Assembly: GCF_017368455.1 (NCBI RefSeq)
Contig: NZ_JAFNJU010000004.1
Coordinates: 1 to 64,000 of the forward strand
Direction: 5' to 3'
Length of the DNA stretch: 64,000 nucleotides
Source of the DNA: Proteiniclasticum aestuarii
GTDB taxonomy: Bacteria > Bacillota > Clostridia > Clostridiales > Clostridiaceae
Shown: piece by piece, positions 28,787 through 36,686 of the stretch
How the letters are laid out: every line of letters starts with the position of its first letter
Numbering within the stretch: the stretch's first letter is position 1
Notes under the pieces: model-generated
Databases searched by the model: none
What the model was told of the DNA's origin: nothing
Seen by the model: only the letters and a program-made list of their open reading frames with translations
Translations under genes and position numbers: made by a program

Positions 28787-28932
28787 AAAAAAACCTGAAC
28801 GACTTGCGTTCAGGCTTTCAAAATCATTTTCTCTGAAAATTGGGGGGATTCAGAGAAAGTTTGTATAACCTATTGGGGGGTGGTTATACGACAATAAAAA
28901 GGGGCTATACATCTTTTTATTCTGTCCTTACA
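28787..28932 (-). ncRNA. candidate small RNA with tandem C-rich hairpin loops
   Basis: This stand-alone unit of about 146 nt lies between rsuA and pcrA. It has its own promoter (28939-28968). A 9-bp AT hairpin sits at 28893-28921. Then come an 8-bp hairpin (28863-28870 with 28882-28889) with loop ACCCCCCAAUA, and a 10-bp hairpin (28828-28837 with 28849-28858) with loop UCCCCCCAAUU. It ends in a perfect terminator, stem CCTGAACG/CGTTCAGG plus seven T (28787-28814). Both loops are 11 nt and share CCCCCCAAU. Firmicutes sRNAs such as RsaE and LhrC use C-rich loops to mask Shine-Dalgarno G-runs. The second loop and its flank complement 14 nt at 60103-60116. The only ORF inside is 20 codons with a poorly placed ribosome site. 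Confidence 0.7.
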
Positions 28933-28938
28933 AGAATG

Positions 28939-28968
28939 ATTATAGTCCATGTTTCCGTTCATTTTCAA
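28939..28968 (-). promoter_or_regulatory. promoter of the candidate sRNA
   Basis: Minus-strand TTGAAA (28963-28968), an 18-bp spacer and a perfect TATAAT (28939-28944). The transcript would start near 28932. Confidence 0.7.
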
Positions 28969-29007
28969 CGGTTTTCGCCAAGTTTCAGAACCTGACATTT
29001 TGAAACC

Positions 29008-29035
29008 TTTACATTTCACTAAAGCGAGATGTAAA
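29008..29035 (-). terminator. candidate terminator after the rsuA-type gene
   Basis: Stem TTTACAT/ATGTAAA, extended by two further pairs, lies 3 nt past the stop codon. The T-tract is weak (GGTTTC). Confidence 0.35.
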
Positions 29036-29038
29036 CCA

Positions 29039-29761
29039 TTAATTATTTACATTTATCAGGGCAGAAAGCTCCTCTTCCGTGAGCTCCCGGAAGTCTCCCT
29101 CCTCCAGCTCCTCATCCAGTTTCAGCGGTCCGAAGGAGACTCTCTGCAGATAGGTCACTTCATTCCCTCTGGCATGGAACATCCGCTTCACCTGATGAAA
29201 CTTTCCTTCCCGAAGCGTCACATGGACTTCCTTCGCATCTTCCTTGAAGATTTCAAGACCTGCCGGCATGCACTTGTAACCGTCAGAAAGGACCACCCCC
29301 TTCTCAAAGGCTTTCACATCCTCCTCCGTGGCTTCCTTCTCCAGATAGGCATAATAGACCTTGTCCACATGACTTCTGGGTGAGAGCAGCTTATGATTCA
29401 TTTCTCCATCGTTGGTGATGAGCAGAAGCCCCACGGTATCCTTATCCAGCCTGCCCACAGGAGCCGGGTCGAAGGCCTTGTAGTCAAAAGGCAGAAGGTC
29501 GATGACCGTCTGGTCGTGATTGTCAAAGGTCGCCGACACCACCCCCTGGGGCTTGTTCATCATGAGATAGATGTATTTTCTGTAGAACACCTCTTCTCCT
29601 TCGATGATGATTCTGTCCTCCTCCGGGTCCACCTTGAATCCCGGGTCCGTGACCACTTCCCCCTCCACGGTGACCACCTTCTTCTTGATTTTCTCCTTGA
29701 TTTCCTTCCGGCTGCCGAATCCCATATTGGAAAGGACCTTATCCACCCTTTCTTTCGCCAT
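29039..29761 (-). CDS. rsuA: RsuA-family 16S rRNA pseudouridine synthase
   Basis: A 240-residue enzyme with an N-terminal S4 RNA-binding domain (RVDKVLSNMGFGSRKEI, residues 5-60). The catalytic domain shows MNKPQGVVS and the active-site Asp in VGRLDKDTVGLLLITNDG. RsuA isomerises U516 of 16S rRNA; the related RluB/E/F act on 23S, so the exact target is likely but not certain. ATG 29761 has GGAGGAG upstream and is preferred over an in-frame start 30 nt earlier. Confidence 0.9.
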   Translation of the reverse strand: MAKERVDKVLSNMGFGSRKEIKEKIKKKVVTVEGEVVTDPGFKVDPEEDRIIIEGEEVFYRKYIYLMMNKPQGVVSATFDNHDQTVIDLLPFDYKAFDPAPVGRLDKDTVGLLLITNDGEMNHKLLSPRSHVDKVYYAYLEKEATEEDVKAFEKGVVLSDGYKCMPAGLEIFKEDAKEVHVTLREGKFHQVKRMFHARGNEVTYLQRVSFGPLKLDEELEEGDFRELTEEELSALINVNN

Positions 29762-29790
29762 AATTTCTCCTCCTTTTCCGCTATGATGCA

Positions 29791-29824
29791 TGGAAGACCC
29801 GGAAAAGCATTCCGGGTCCTTCCA
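29791..29824 (-). other. strong hairpin between pgi and the rsuA-type gene
   Basis: Stem TGGAAGACCCGGAA (29791-29804) with TTCCGGGTCCTTCCA (29810-29824), one bulge. No T-tract follows on either strand, so it may be a processing or mRNA-stability element rather than a terminator. Confidence 0.45.
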
Positions 29825-29850
29825 CCATTCATCGATCTGTTTTTTCTTCT

Positions 29851-31194
29851 TTACTGAAGTCTCTTCTCCAGTGCCGCTTTCAGCTCTTCATAGCCGGGCT
29901 TTCCAAGAAGGGCAAACATGTTCTTCTTGTAGTCTTCCACTCCAGGCTGGTCGAAGGGATTGATGCCCAGAAGGTATCCGCTGATGGCATTGGCCAGCTC
30001 GAAGAAGTAGACCATGTAACCGAAGCTCTCTTCCTTCTTGTCATGAAGATTCAGGACGATGTTCGGTACGCCTCCATCCAGATGTGCCAGAAGGGTTCCC
30101 TTGAAGGCATTCTTGTTGACTTCATCCATGGTCTTGCCTGCCAGGAAGTTCAGTCCGTCCAGATTGTCTTCGTTGGCTTCTATGGTGAAGCTGGAGTTCA
30201 TATTTTCCACGTTGATCACCGTCTCGAAAATATTCCGTGTTCCATCCTGAATGAACTGTCCCATGGAATGAAGGTCTGTGGAGAAGTTGACCGATGCAGG
30301 GAAGAGTCCCTTTCCGTCCTTTCCGTGACTTTCACCGAAGAGCTGCTTCCACCATTCGGAGAAGAAGGTCAGCTGAGGCTCATAGTTCACCAGAATCTCA
30401 ATGTCTTTTCCTCTGTTGTAGAGGGCAGTTCTTGCTGCCGCATAGGCGTAGCATTCATTGTCCTTCACAGAATCTTTGCTGTAATCTTCTCGCGCTTCTG
30501 CCGCACCCTTCATCATCAGATCGATGTCGATGCCCGCCACAGCGATGGGGAGCAGCCCCACTGGTGTCAGCACGGTGAATCGTCCACCCACATCATCGGG
30601 CACCACGAAGGTCTCGTATCCTTCTTCTGTAGCCAGGCTCTTCAGCGCACCTCTTGCCTTGTCTGTGGTGGCGAAGATTCTCTTTGCCGCTTCCTGTTTC
30701 CCGTATTTCTTCTCCAGATAGTCCTTCATGACTCTGAAGGCCACCGCAGGTTCTGTGGTGGTTCCGGATTTTGAAATCACATTGACGGAAACATCTTTTC
30801 CTTCAATGATCTCCAGCACATCGTTCAGATAATCTCCGGAGATGTTCTGTCCCAGAAAATAGATTTCAGGGGTCTTTCTCTTGTCCTTCGGCAGGGAATT
30901 GTAGAAATGATGGCTCATCATCTCGATGGCTGCCTTGGCGCCCAGATAGGAGCCGCCGATGCCGATGACGATGAGTACGTCGGAGTCCGCCTTGATCTTT
31001 TCCGCAGCCTTCTTGACCCGCTCAAATTCCTCTTTGTCATAATCTCTTGGCAGGTCCACCCAGCCTAGAAAGTCATTACCTGCTCCCGTCTTGTCATGAA
31101 GCATCCTGTGGGCAGTTTTCACCAGCGGGTCCAGATACTCGATCTCATGAGGTCTCATGAAACCCTCCAGTTTCGATAGGTCTACTTTTAACAT
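29851..31194 (-). CDS. pgi: glucose-6-phosphate isomerase
   Basis: A 447-residue PGI that interconverts glucose 6-phosphate and fructose 6-phosphate. It shows [27 protein letters not shown] with the phosphate-binding residues, [14 protein letters not shown] and [15 protein letters not shown] near the C-terminus, the usual Firmicutes form. ATG 31194 begins where homology to the family begins ([12 protein letters not shown]); the frame is open for 40 codons before it with no ribosome site. Confidence 0.96.
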   Translation of the reverse strand: MLKVDLSKLEGFMRPHEIEYLDPLVKTAHRMLHDKTGAGNDFLGWVDLPRDYDKEEFERVKKAAEKIKADSDVLIVIGIGGSYLGAKAAIEMMSHHFYNSLPKDKRKTPEIYFLGQNISGDYLNDVLEIIEGKDVSVNVISKSGTTTEPAVAFRVMKDYLEKKYGKQEAAKRIFATTDKARGALKSLATEEGYETFVVPDDVGGRFTVLTPVGLLPIAVAGIDIDLMMKGAAEAREDYSKDSVKDNECYAYAAARTALYNRGKDIEILVNYEPQLTFFSEWWKQLFGESHGKDGKGLFPASVNFSTDLHSMGQFIQDGTRNIFETVINVENMNSSFTIEANEDNLDGLNFLAGKTMDEVNKNAFKGTLLAHLDGGVPNIVLNLHDKKEESFGYMVYFFELANAISGYLLGINPFDQPGVEDYKKNMFALLGKPGYEELKAALEKRLQ

Positions 31195-31223
31195 AAATTG
31201 CACCAGCCTTTCTATTTTTCTTT

Positions 31224-31254
31224 GGTTCACACCAATAGTATACCATAGTGAACC
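31224..31254 (-). promoter_or_regulatory. inverted repeat in the pgi promoter region
   Basis: GGTTCAC (31224-31230) and GTGAACC (31248-31254) form a perfect inverted repeat with 17 bp between. A minus-strand TATACT lies between the arms and about 40 bp before pgi. An operator is possible; no regulator is identified. Confidence 0.4.
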
Positions 31255-31279
31255 CCAATAATAAGCTCCTGTCCTGTGC

Positions 31280-31792
31280 TTAGAACACCGCTTTTTTCGC
31301 TCGAATCTTCGCATGGCAGCATCCTGAAACCTTGGATTTCAGAATCATGTTCACGGAATCCACCTTTCTTCTTGCCGCCACCCTGCTTCCGCATTTCGAG
31401 CAGACGAGGATATACCCGTTCTTCTTCGTTCTGGGCAGGAGCTCCTTGAAATAGGTGTGGGTGGGTATGCCCAGCTCCTCACAGACTCTCTTGAAATAGG
31501 CATCATGTTTATGATTTCTGTTGTCCCTCACGTTGGCGTAGAAGTGCGCATATTCATGAAGGATGACATTTCTCACCACGCTTTCATCATAATATCCTGA
31601 CAGAAGCACCTGGGCAAAGCGGAACGCATGGGCCGTGATTCTGCCTTCCTTTTCACGGAAGAGAAAGGAGCCCATGGTTTTCTCCATCCGACTGCTGACT
31701 TCCACAGGAACATGGGCACAGTCAAAGCCCATCTTCTCTCCCGTCTCAGCAAGGAGCTTGCGAACATCTTCCACATTCCATACCTTGTTCAT
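31280..31792 (-). CDS. SprT-like zinc metalloprotease-domain protein
   Basis: A 170-residue protein with the metalloprotease motif HEYAH (His-Glu-x-x-His) in [17 protein letters not shown], plus a second His downstream, and a C-terminal zinc ribbon with Cys residues in CSKCGSR and SGCCHAK. This layout matches the SprT/Spartan domain family, whose eukaryotic members cleave DNA-protein crosslinks. The bacterial role is unknown. ATG 31792 follows a run of seven G residues and starts 23 nt after the CstR-like gene, so the two are probably co-transcribed. Confidence 0.85.
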   Translation of the reverse strand: MNKVWNVEDVRKLLAETGEKMGFDCAHVPVEVSSRMEKTMGSFLFREKEGRITAHAFRFAQVLLSGYYDESVVRNVILHEYAHFYANVRDNRNHKHDAYFKRVCEELGIPTHTYFKELLPRTKKNGYILVCSKCGSRVAARRKVDSVNMILKSKVSGCCHAKIRAKKAVF

Positions 31793-31815
31793 GAAACGCC
31801 CCCCCTTCCTCAGCA

Positions 31816-32070
31816 CTATTTGAGCTTGAAGATCAGCTCCAGCGCTTCTTCCAGCTGTTTCTTGTCGATCTCGTCCGTATCACTGAGCACACAGCTCATA
31901 AGGTTCTCCGTCACGATGAGATTGATCACCCGGTCCACGCCAGCACGTACTGCCGCCAGCTGAATGACGATTTCCCTGCAGTCCCTGTCCTCTTCGATCA
32001 TCTTCGTGATGCCTCGGATCTGCCCTTCTGTTCTGCTTAGTCTGTTCATGAGCTTCTTTTTGTCTGCCAA
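31816..32070 (-). CDS. CsoR/CstR-family regulator, copy 1
   Basis: An 84-residue all-helical repressor (DUF156). The start is TTG 32070 with AAGGAG 8 nt upstream. Numbered from it, the conserved cysteines are Cys31 and Cys60, and position 56 is Asn (TENLMSC). Copper-sensing CsoR has His four residues before the second Cys; Asn there with Cys31/Cys60 matches the persulfide sensor CstR of Staphylococcus. It sits behind a terminator and its own promoter, downstream of the rhodanese operon. It may regulate that operon, the SprT-like gene, or itself. Confidence 0.88.
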   Translation of the reverse strand: MADKKKLMNRLSRTEGQIRGITKMIEEDRDCREIVIQLAAVRAGVDRVINLIVTENLMSCVLSDTDEIDKKQLEEALELIFKLK

Positions 32071-32122
32071 AGTTCTGTCTCCTTTTCATCCTGTTTATTC
32101 TTTACCGTTTCTACCTGATACC

Positions 32123-32131
32123 ATTATACCA
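32123..32131 (-). promoter_or_regulatory. extended -10 promoter of the second CstR-like unit
   Basis: Minus-strand TGGTATAAT, a perfect TATAAT (32123-32128) with the TG extension, just after the terminator of the rhodanese operon. CTGAAC at a 17-bp spacing is a poor -35. Confidence 0.5.
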
Positions 32132-32149
32132 AAGCTTACAGAAAAGTTC

Positions 32150-32184
32150 AGAAAAAATACACCCGAGGGTATGAACCCTCAGGT
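32150..32184 (-). terminator. terminator of the rhodanese/CoA-disulfide reductase operon
   Basis: Minus strand folds TACACCTGAGGGT with ACCCTCGGGTGTA around a short loop and is followed by TTTTTTC. It ends the operon after the first CstR-like gene and separates it from the second one. Confidence 0.85.
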
Positions 32185-32202
32185 GTACAAATCTTTCGTT
32201 CT

Positions 32203-32457
32203 TTATCTGCTTTTGAAAATCAGTTTCAGCGCCGCTTCCACACGGTCCTTCTGGTCTTCGGCCTTCTCTTCCGCCACACAGTGCATGAGATTCTCCGTGA
32301 CCATCAATGTAATGACCTTGTCGATGCCCGCCTTCACTGCGGAAAGCTGTGTCACCACATCCGTACATTCCCGGTCTTCCTCGATCATCCTGCTGATGCC
32401 TCTGATCTGGCCTTCTAATCTACTTAATCGGTTGATATAGCTTTTCTTATCTTCCAA
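32203..32457 (-). CDS. CsoR/CstR-family regulator, copy 2
   Basis: An 84-residue paralogue of the regulator at 31816-32070, with similar helices (INRLSRLEGQIRGISRMIEEDREC). TTG 32457 is chosen because AGGAG lies 9 nt upstream and it gives Cys31, Asn56 and Cys60, the same numbering as the paralogue. An in-frame ATG at 32466 overlaps the ribosome site. It overlaps the rhodanese stop by 11 nt and is the last gene of the operon, which fits an autoregulated persulfide repressor. The operator candidates are at 34759-34801. Confidence 0.88.
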   Translation of the reverse strand: MEDKKSYINRLSRLEGQIRGISRMIEEDRECTDVVTQLSAVKAGIDKVITLMVTENLMHCVAEEKAEDQKDRVEAALKLIFKSR

Positions 32458-32752
32458 ATTCCACATCTCCTCTGTACGCGGACATGCCTCCCATTACATT
32501 AACGATTTTATATCCCTGCTGTGCAAGGTACTTGGATGCCATGGCGGATCGTCCACCAGATAGACAGATCACATGATATTCCTTGTTCTTGTCGAGTTTG
32601 TCCAGATTAGCAGGGATGGTGCCCAGAGCGATATGCTCCGCTCCCTTGATGTGTCCGGATTCGAACTCATCAATTTCTCTTACATCTATAACGTTCAGAT
32701 TGCCCTTTCTTAAAAGCTGCTCGAACTCCGCCATCATTACTGAATTAAACAT
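32447..32752 (-). CDS. rhodanese-domain sulfurtransferase B
   Basis: A 101-residue single-domain rhodanese with NVIDVREIDEFESGHIKGA (CH2A-like part) and the active-site loop VICLSGGRSAMA, where the Cys carries persulfide. It starts 1 nt after the stop of the CoA-disulfide-reductase fusion. It probably moves persulfide sulfur between low-molecular-weight thiols and the other enzymes of the operon. ATG 32752 is chosen because the family homology begins just after; the frame is open 17 codons further. Confidence 0.9.
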   Translation of the reverse strand: MFNSVMMAEFEQLLRKGNLNVIDVREIDEFESGHIKGAEHIALGTIPANLDKLDKNKEYHVICLSGGRSAMASKYLAQQGYKIVNVMGGMSAYRGDVEFGR

Positions 32753-32753
32753 A

Positions 32754-34403
32754 TTACCTGATCTCCTCTTTCTTTGCTTTACTGTATATATTGAATGCGC
32801 CATCCAGGTTCACTGCCTTAAAGCCTTTCTGCTTCAGCATTCTTTCCGCCATATAGCTTCTCTGTCCGCTTGCGCAGCTCACAACGATTGTCTTGTCTTC
32901 TGGCAGCTCGCTGATTCTGCTTCTTAAGTCATTGATGGGAATATTCACGAATCCTTCGATGGACCCGCTTCTTTCCACTTCACTCACATCTCTTACATCG
33001 AGAAGGTATGCCCCTTCTTTTCTCATTTCGTCCAGCTCATACCACTGAATGTTCTCTGAGAATCCTTCCATGATATTGGTGGCCGCATAGCCCAGCATAT
33101 TCACCGGATCCTTGGCGGAACCGAAAGGTGGTGCGTAGGTGAATTCCAGCTCCATCAGATCATCCACTTTCAGATTTCCCTTGATGGCTGTAGCCAGAAT
33201 ATCGATTCTCTTGTCGACACCCTTCTGCCCCACACCCTGTGCGCCGTAGATGGTTCCATCTTCCGGATTGAACAGCATCTTCATATAGATGGACGATGCC
33301 CCCGGGAAGTAGCCCGCATGGTCGTTGGCTGTCACATGCACGGCCTTGTACTTCATTTCTGCCGCCTGAAGCTGTCTTTCATTGAGCCCCACAGACGCCG
33401 CGGACAGACCGAACACTCTGACGATGGCGGTACCGATGGCCCCTTTATTCTTTCTTCTGTATCCACTGATGACATCCGCCACCTGTCTGCCCTGTCTGTT
33501 GGCAGGATTGGCCAGGGGGATCATGCTGTCCGCTTCAAGAATCTGATTCTTCACGATGATGGCATCGCCCACGGCATAGACATCCTTCACGCTGGTTTCG
33601 TAGTGCTCATCCACAAGGATTCCCCCACGCATGCCAAGTTCCACACCGGCCGTCTTGGCCAGGGCGTTTTCAGGAAGGACTCCTACAGACATGACGGTGA
33701 GATCGCTTGCCAGTCTCACACCGTTCTGCAGCTCCACGATTTTTCCTTCTTCATGGAAAGCGCTGGCTGCAACGCCTGTGTAGACCTTGATTCCGTTCTT
33801 TTCCAGTTCGTCTTTCACGAAGGCGGACATCTCGAAGTCAAATGGTGGAAGGACCTGTGGAGCCATTTCCACAACGCTCACATCAAGACCTCTGTTATGA
33901 AGGGCTTCGGCCATTTCAAGGCCTATGAATCCGGCACCTATGACCACAGCCTTCTTAGGATCCGCATCTTTCATGAATCCTGTGACGGCATCCACGTCCG
34001 GAACGTTTCTCATGGTGAACACATTCTTCGCTTCAGGAAGTCCAGGTGTATTCGGTACAAAAGGTCTTGCTCCAGGAGAGAGGATCAGTTTGTCATAGGA
34101 GATGGCATATTCTCCTTCTTCGCCCTTCACAAGAATCTCCTTCTTTTCAGGATCGATGGAAAGCGCCTCTGTATTTACTCTCACGTCCAGTTCGAATCTT
34201 CCTCTCAGGCTTTCTGGCGTCTGGACCAGAAGCTTGGATCTTTTGGTGATCTCTCCGGATACGAAATAAGGAAGTCCACAGTTGGCAAAGGACACATAGG
34301 GTCCCTTTTCCAGAATGATGATCTCCGCATCTTCATTCAGTCTTCTCAGTCTGGTCGCTGCAGACATTCCACCTGCTACGCCGCCTACAATTACAATCTT
34401 CAT
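32754..34403 (-). CDS. CoA-disulfide reductase-rhodanese fusion
   Basis: A 549-residue flavoprotein. An FAD-binding start (KIVIVGGVAGGMSAATRLRR) is followed by the active-site SFANCGLPYF with Cys42, which marks the CoADR/NADH-persulfide reductase group. The NAD domain has VIGAGFIGLEMAEAL. Residues about 455-545 form a rhodanese domain with VVSCASGQRSYMA. Such fusions reduce CoA persulfide or polysulfide with NAD(P)H, releasing sulfide. The ATG shares one base with the upstream rhodanese stop, and AAGGAG lies 10 nt before. Together with two rhodaneses and CstR-like regulators it defines a reactive-sulfur response. Confidence 0.93.
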   Translation of the reverse strand: MKIVIVGGVAGGMSAATRLRRLNEDAEIIILEKGPYVSFANCGLPYFVSGEITKRSKLLVQTPESLRGRFELDVRVNTEALSIDPEKKEILVKGEEGEYAISYDKLILSPGARPFVPNTPGLPEAKNVFTMRNVPDVDAVTGFMKDADPKKAVVIGAGFIGLEMAEALHNRGLDVSVVEMAPQVLPPFDFEMSAFVKDELEKNGIKVYTGVAASAFHEEGKIVELQNGVRLASDLTVMSVGVLPENALAKTAGVELGMRGGILVDEHYETSVKDVYAVGDAIIVKNQILEADSMIPLANPANRQGRQVADVISGYRRKNKGAIGTAIVRVFGLSAASVGLNERQLQAAEMKYKAVHVTANDHAGYFPGASSIYMKMLFNPEDGTIYGAQGVGQKGVDKRIDILATAIKGNLKVDDLMELEFTYAPPFGSAKDPVNMLGYAATNIMEGFSENIQWYELDEMRKEGAYLLDVRDVSEVERSGSIEGFVNIPINDLRSRISELPEDKTIVVSCASGQRSYMAERMLKQKGFKAVNLDGAFNIYSKAKKEEIR

Positions 34404-34696
34404 TACTTTCTCGCTCCTTTCCACATGTTCATGCCGCCTTTGACATTGATGGCATCCACGCCCATTTTGGTCAGTTTCTTTGTTGCACTGGCGCTTCGTG
34501 CTCCAGACTGGCAGATCACATAGACCGGACCTTTGCCTGTATAGGTGTCCACCTTGGCCAGTGGAAGATTCTTCGCACCGGGAATGTGTCCGTTCTTGAA
34601 TTCATAGGCTTCTCTTACATCCAGTATGGCTGGTCTTTCTTTCAGCATGGCCTGCAGTTCATCGGTTGTTACAGATTTCGTCTTATTCCAAAACAT
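34403..34696 (-). CDS. rhodanese-domain sulfurtransferase A
   Basis: A 97-residue single-domain rhodanese with AILDVREAYEFKNGHIPGA and the active-site loop VICQSGARSAS. It is the first gene of the persulfide operon. ATG 34696 has AGGGG upstream. An in-frame start 21 nt earlier has none. It shares one base with the next gene, so translation is coupled. Confidence 0.9.
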   Translation of the reverse strand: MFWNKTKSVTTDELQAMLKERPAILDVREAYEFKNGHIPGAKNLPLAKVDTYTGKGPVYVICQSGARSASATKKLTKMGVDAINVKGGMNMWKGARK

Positions 34697-34758
34697 CTTA
34701 TTACCCCTCTTTTTCATCTATCGGTTGTTTATACGCTTTAAAAACAGGAGGAAGCTTC

Positions 34759-34810
34759 ATACCCCCTCCAGGTATGTTTAAATAATACCATAGGGGGGTA
34801 TCGCTGTAAA
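34759..34810 (-). promoter_or_regulatory. promoter with two CsoR/CstR-type operators
   Basis: Minus-strand TTTACA (34805-34810), a 17-bp spacer and TATTAT (34782-34787). The site ATACCATAGGGGGGTAT (34785-34801) fills the spacer and touches the -10. The second site ATACCCCCTCCAGGTAT (34759-34775) lies just past the start of transcription in the opposite orientation. Both fit the G-tract pseudo-palindrome of CsoR-family repressors, so binding would block RNA polymerase directly. Confidence 0.8.
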
Positions 34811-34853
34811 GAGGTTTTTGATAAATATTTTTTAACAATCTTTCTGCCCCAGC

Positions 34854-34880
34854 AAAAAAGAGCATGCTTTCACATCCTCT
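34854..34880 (-). terminator. terminator after the 144-residue GNAT gene
   Basis: Minus strand pairs AGAGGATGT with AGCATGCTCT (one mismatch and a wobble) followed by six T residues. It separates the acetyltransferase from the persulfide operon promoter. Confidence 0.6.
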
Positions 34881-34902
34881 TCCCTTTCTGATTTCTGTTT
34901 TC

Positions 34903-35337
34903 TCAGACTGTCCCGATCTCCTTTTTCATATAGTATCTCATGTGTCCAGGCGGACAGTTCTCCAATGTTCCGAAAACTGCAAAGCCATTCTTTTCATAGA
35001 ATTCCTTCGCCTGAAAATCGAAGGTATCCAGATGCATCAGGCTGCAGTTTTCCTCTTTCGCCACTCTCTCCAGTTCCTCTAGAAGCCGCGTCCCATATCC
35101 CCTCTTTCGATACTCTTCCTTCACCCAGAGCACATCGATGGCCAGGACTCTCCAGCAGTAGATCATGCTGTTTACTCCTGCAAGGATCTCTCCTTCCTCA
35201 TTTCGGATGACACGATTCACTGGAATGAAGGCAGGCTTCTGCGTGAAAGGAACCTTTCCCTGATTGTATGCCACAATCCCATCATCAATGAACATCATGT
35301 CTTCTCTTGTGCTACGCTCCATCATGCCTTCCTTCAT
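34903..35337 (-). CDS. GNAT acetyltransferase
   Basis: A 144-residue GNAT protein. The acetyl-CoA binding motif is EEYRKRGYGTRLLEEL (near residue 75), and LDTFDFQAKEFYEKNGF near residue 104 is the family's C-terminal strand-helix part. Substrate is unknown. It overlaps the aminotransferase stop by 4 nt (ATGA), so it is the second gene of that unit. Confidence 0.9.
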   Translation of the reverse strand: MKEGMMERSTREDMMFIDDGIVAYNQGKVPFTQKPAFIPVNRVIRNEEGEILAGVNSMIYCWRVLAIDVLWVKEEYRKRGYGTRLLEELERVAKEENCSLMHLDTFDFQAKEFYEKNGFAVFGTLENCPPGHMRYYMKKEIGTV

Positions 35338-36479
35338 ATTATGCCTTCCATCTCTTTCACAAAGCGTTCATGCATGGATTCTTTAAGCTTCATGCCCAGA
35401 GCAGTAAAGGAGTGGTGAAGGGCTTTGAGCGTTCTATAGAGTTTCTCCTCTCTGGCGTTTTCTCCCATGTGTCCGATACGGAAGACCTGATTACCCAGAT
35501 AGTCGAAGGCCCCTCCGATGAGAATCCCATGCTTTTCAAGCATCTCGTCTTTCAGCATACTGAAGGAGATGCCTTCCGGCAGCACAATGGTGCTCACGGT
35601 GCTTGCATGACCGCTTTTCGCATACAGCGAAAGACCAGCACCTGTCACCGCTTTTCTTGTGGCTTCCGCCAGAACGCGGTGACGCTTCTCAATGTCCTCC
35701 TCTTCCAGAATCACCTTCAGCGCCTCTTCCAGGGCAAAGATGTCGCTCACGGGCTGAGAATAGGGAAACCACTTCTTTTCATACCATCCCTCAAAGATCA
35801 TGAGATTCAGATAGAATCCCGCAACAGGCGTTTTTCTCTCCTTCATGGCTTTCTTCGCATCGGCGCTGATGCCCACAAGGGTCAGCCCCGGAGGAGCGGA
35901 GATGCATTTCTGGGAGGCGCCTAAAACCACATCCATCTTCCACGCATCCATCTCCATGGGTTCTCCCACCATGGCGGAAACACTGTCTACAATGGAAAGA
36001 ATGCCATAGCTTTTCAGCAGTGGACAGATGCGGTCCACGGGATTCGTTATGCCTGCGGGCGTTTCGCAGTGCACCAGGGTGGCAAGCTTGAAGTCATGGT
36101 TCTTTTTCAGAAACTCTGCTAGCCGATCTGCATCCAACGCTTCATCATAAGGACTTTCAAAGACCGTGACTTCCCCGCCATAAAGCTTCACGAAATCCAT
36201 GAACCCGTGGCCGAATATGCCGTTATCGATGCAAAGGACCTTATCTCCAGGTTCAATGAGCGAAGCACAGGCCGCTTCCAGCCCCAGGATGCCTTCTCCA
36301 CTTAAGATCAGCACTTCTTCTTCCGTTTTGTAGATTTTCTGAAAAAGCTTCTGGGTGCTCTTGTATTTCTCAAAGAACGCTTCTTCCATATCCGGATTCA
36401 GAATGGGCATGGCCATGGCTTTTCTGACTCTTTCTGTAACATAGGTAGGTCCTGGGGTCATTCTCAGGATTTCACTCAT
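35334..36479 (-). CDS. class V aminotransferase (alanine-glyoxylate/serine-pyruvate type)
   Basis: A 381-residue PLP enzyme. It begins RMTPGPTYVTERV, has LSGEGILGLEAA near residue 60, HCETPAGITNPVD, SIVDSVSAMVGEPMEMDAW, and the PLP lysine in LGASQKCISAPPGL (near residue 190). Relatives transaminate alanine or serine with glyoxylate or pyruvate, or act on phosphonates or ureidoglycine. The window does not decide between them. GGAG lies upstream of the ATG. Confidence 0.9.
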   Translation of the reverse strand: MSEILRMTPGPTYVTERVRKAMAMPILNPDMEEAFFEKYKSTQKLFQKIYKTEEEVLILSGEGILGLEAACASLIEPGDKVLCIDNGIFGHGFMDFVKLYGGEVTVFESPYDEALDADRLAEFLKKNHDFKLATLVHCETPAGITNPVDRICPLLKSYGILSIVDSVSAMVGEPMEMDAWKMDVVLGASQKCISAPPGLTLVGISADAKKAMKERKTPVAGFYLNLMIFEGWYEKKWFPYSQPVSDIFALEEALKVILEEEDIEKRHRVLAEATRKAVTGAGLSLYAKSGHASTVSTIVLPEGISFSMLKDEMLEKHGILIGGAFDYLGNQVFRIGHMGENAREEKLYRTLKALHHSFTALGMKLKESMHERFVKEMEGII

Positions 36480-36614
36480 TCGATCATCTCCATTTATTAA
36501 ATCTTCGTCATTTCATTCATACTATTTTCATTTACATTGTATCAGACACTGAAAGTCCTTACCAATTGTTCCTCTCAGGCATGACACAAACTTCATTGAT
36601 GACATTGTTAAATT

Positions 36615-36643
36615 TTGATTATCAAAGAAATTTCTGCTATAAT
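36615..36643 (+). promoter_or_regulatory. promoter of the glyoxalase-fold gene
   Basis: TTGATT (36615-36620), a 17-bp spacer and a perfect TATAAT (36638-36643) with a TG extension, 43 bp before the start. Confidence 0.75.
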
Positions 36644-36686
36644 TCAGGCATAAAATCAATGAATATCTAATGAGGAGGTATTGAAA

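Noticed and set aside
28839-28900. 20-codon ORF inside the candidate sRNA, starting MYSPFLLSY
   Set aside because: The nearest AAGG is about 13 nt away and the sequence is constrained by hairpins rather than codons; a dual-function RNA is not excluded.
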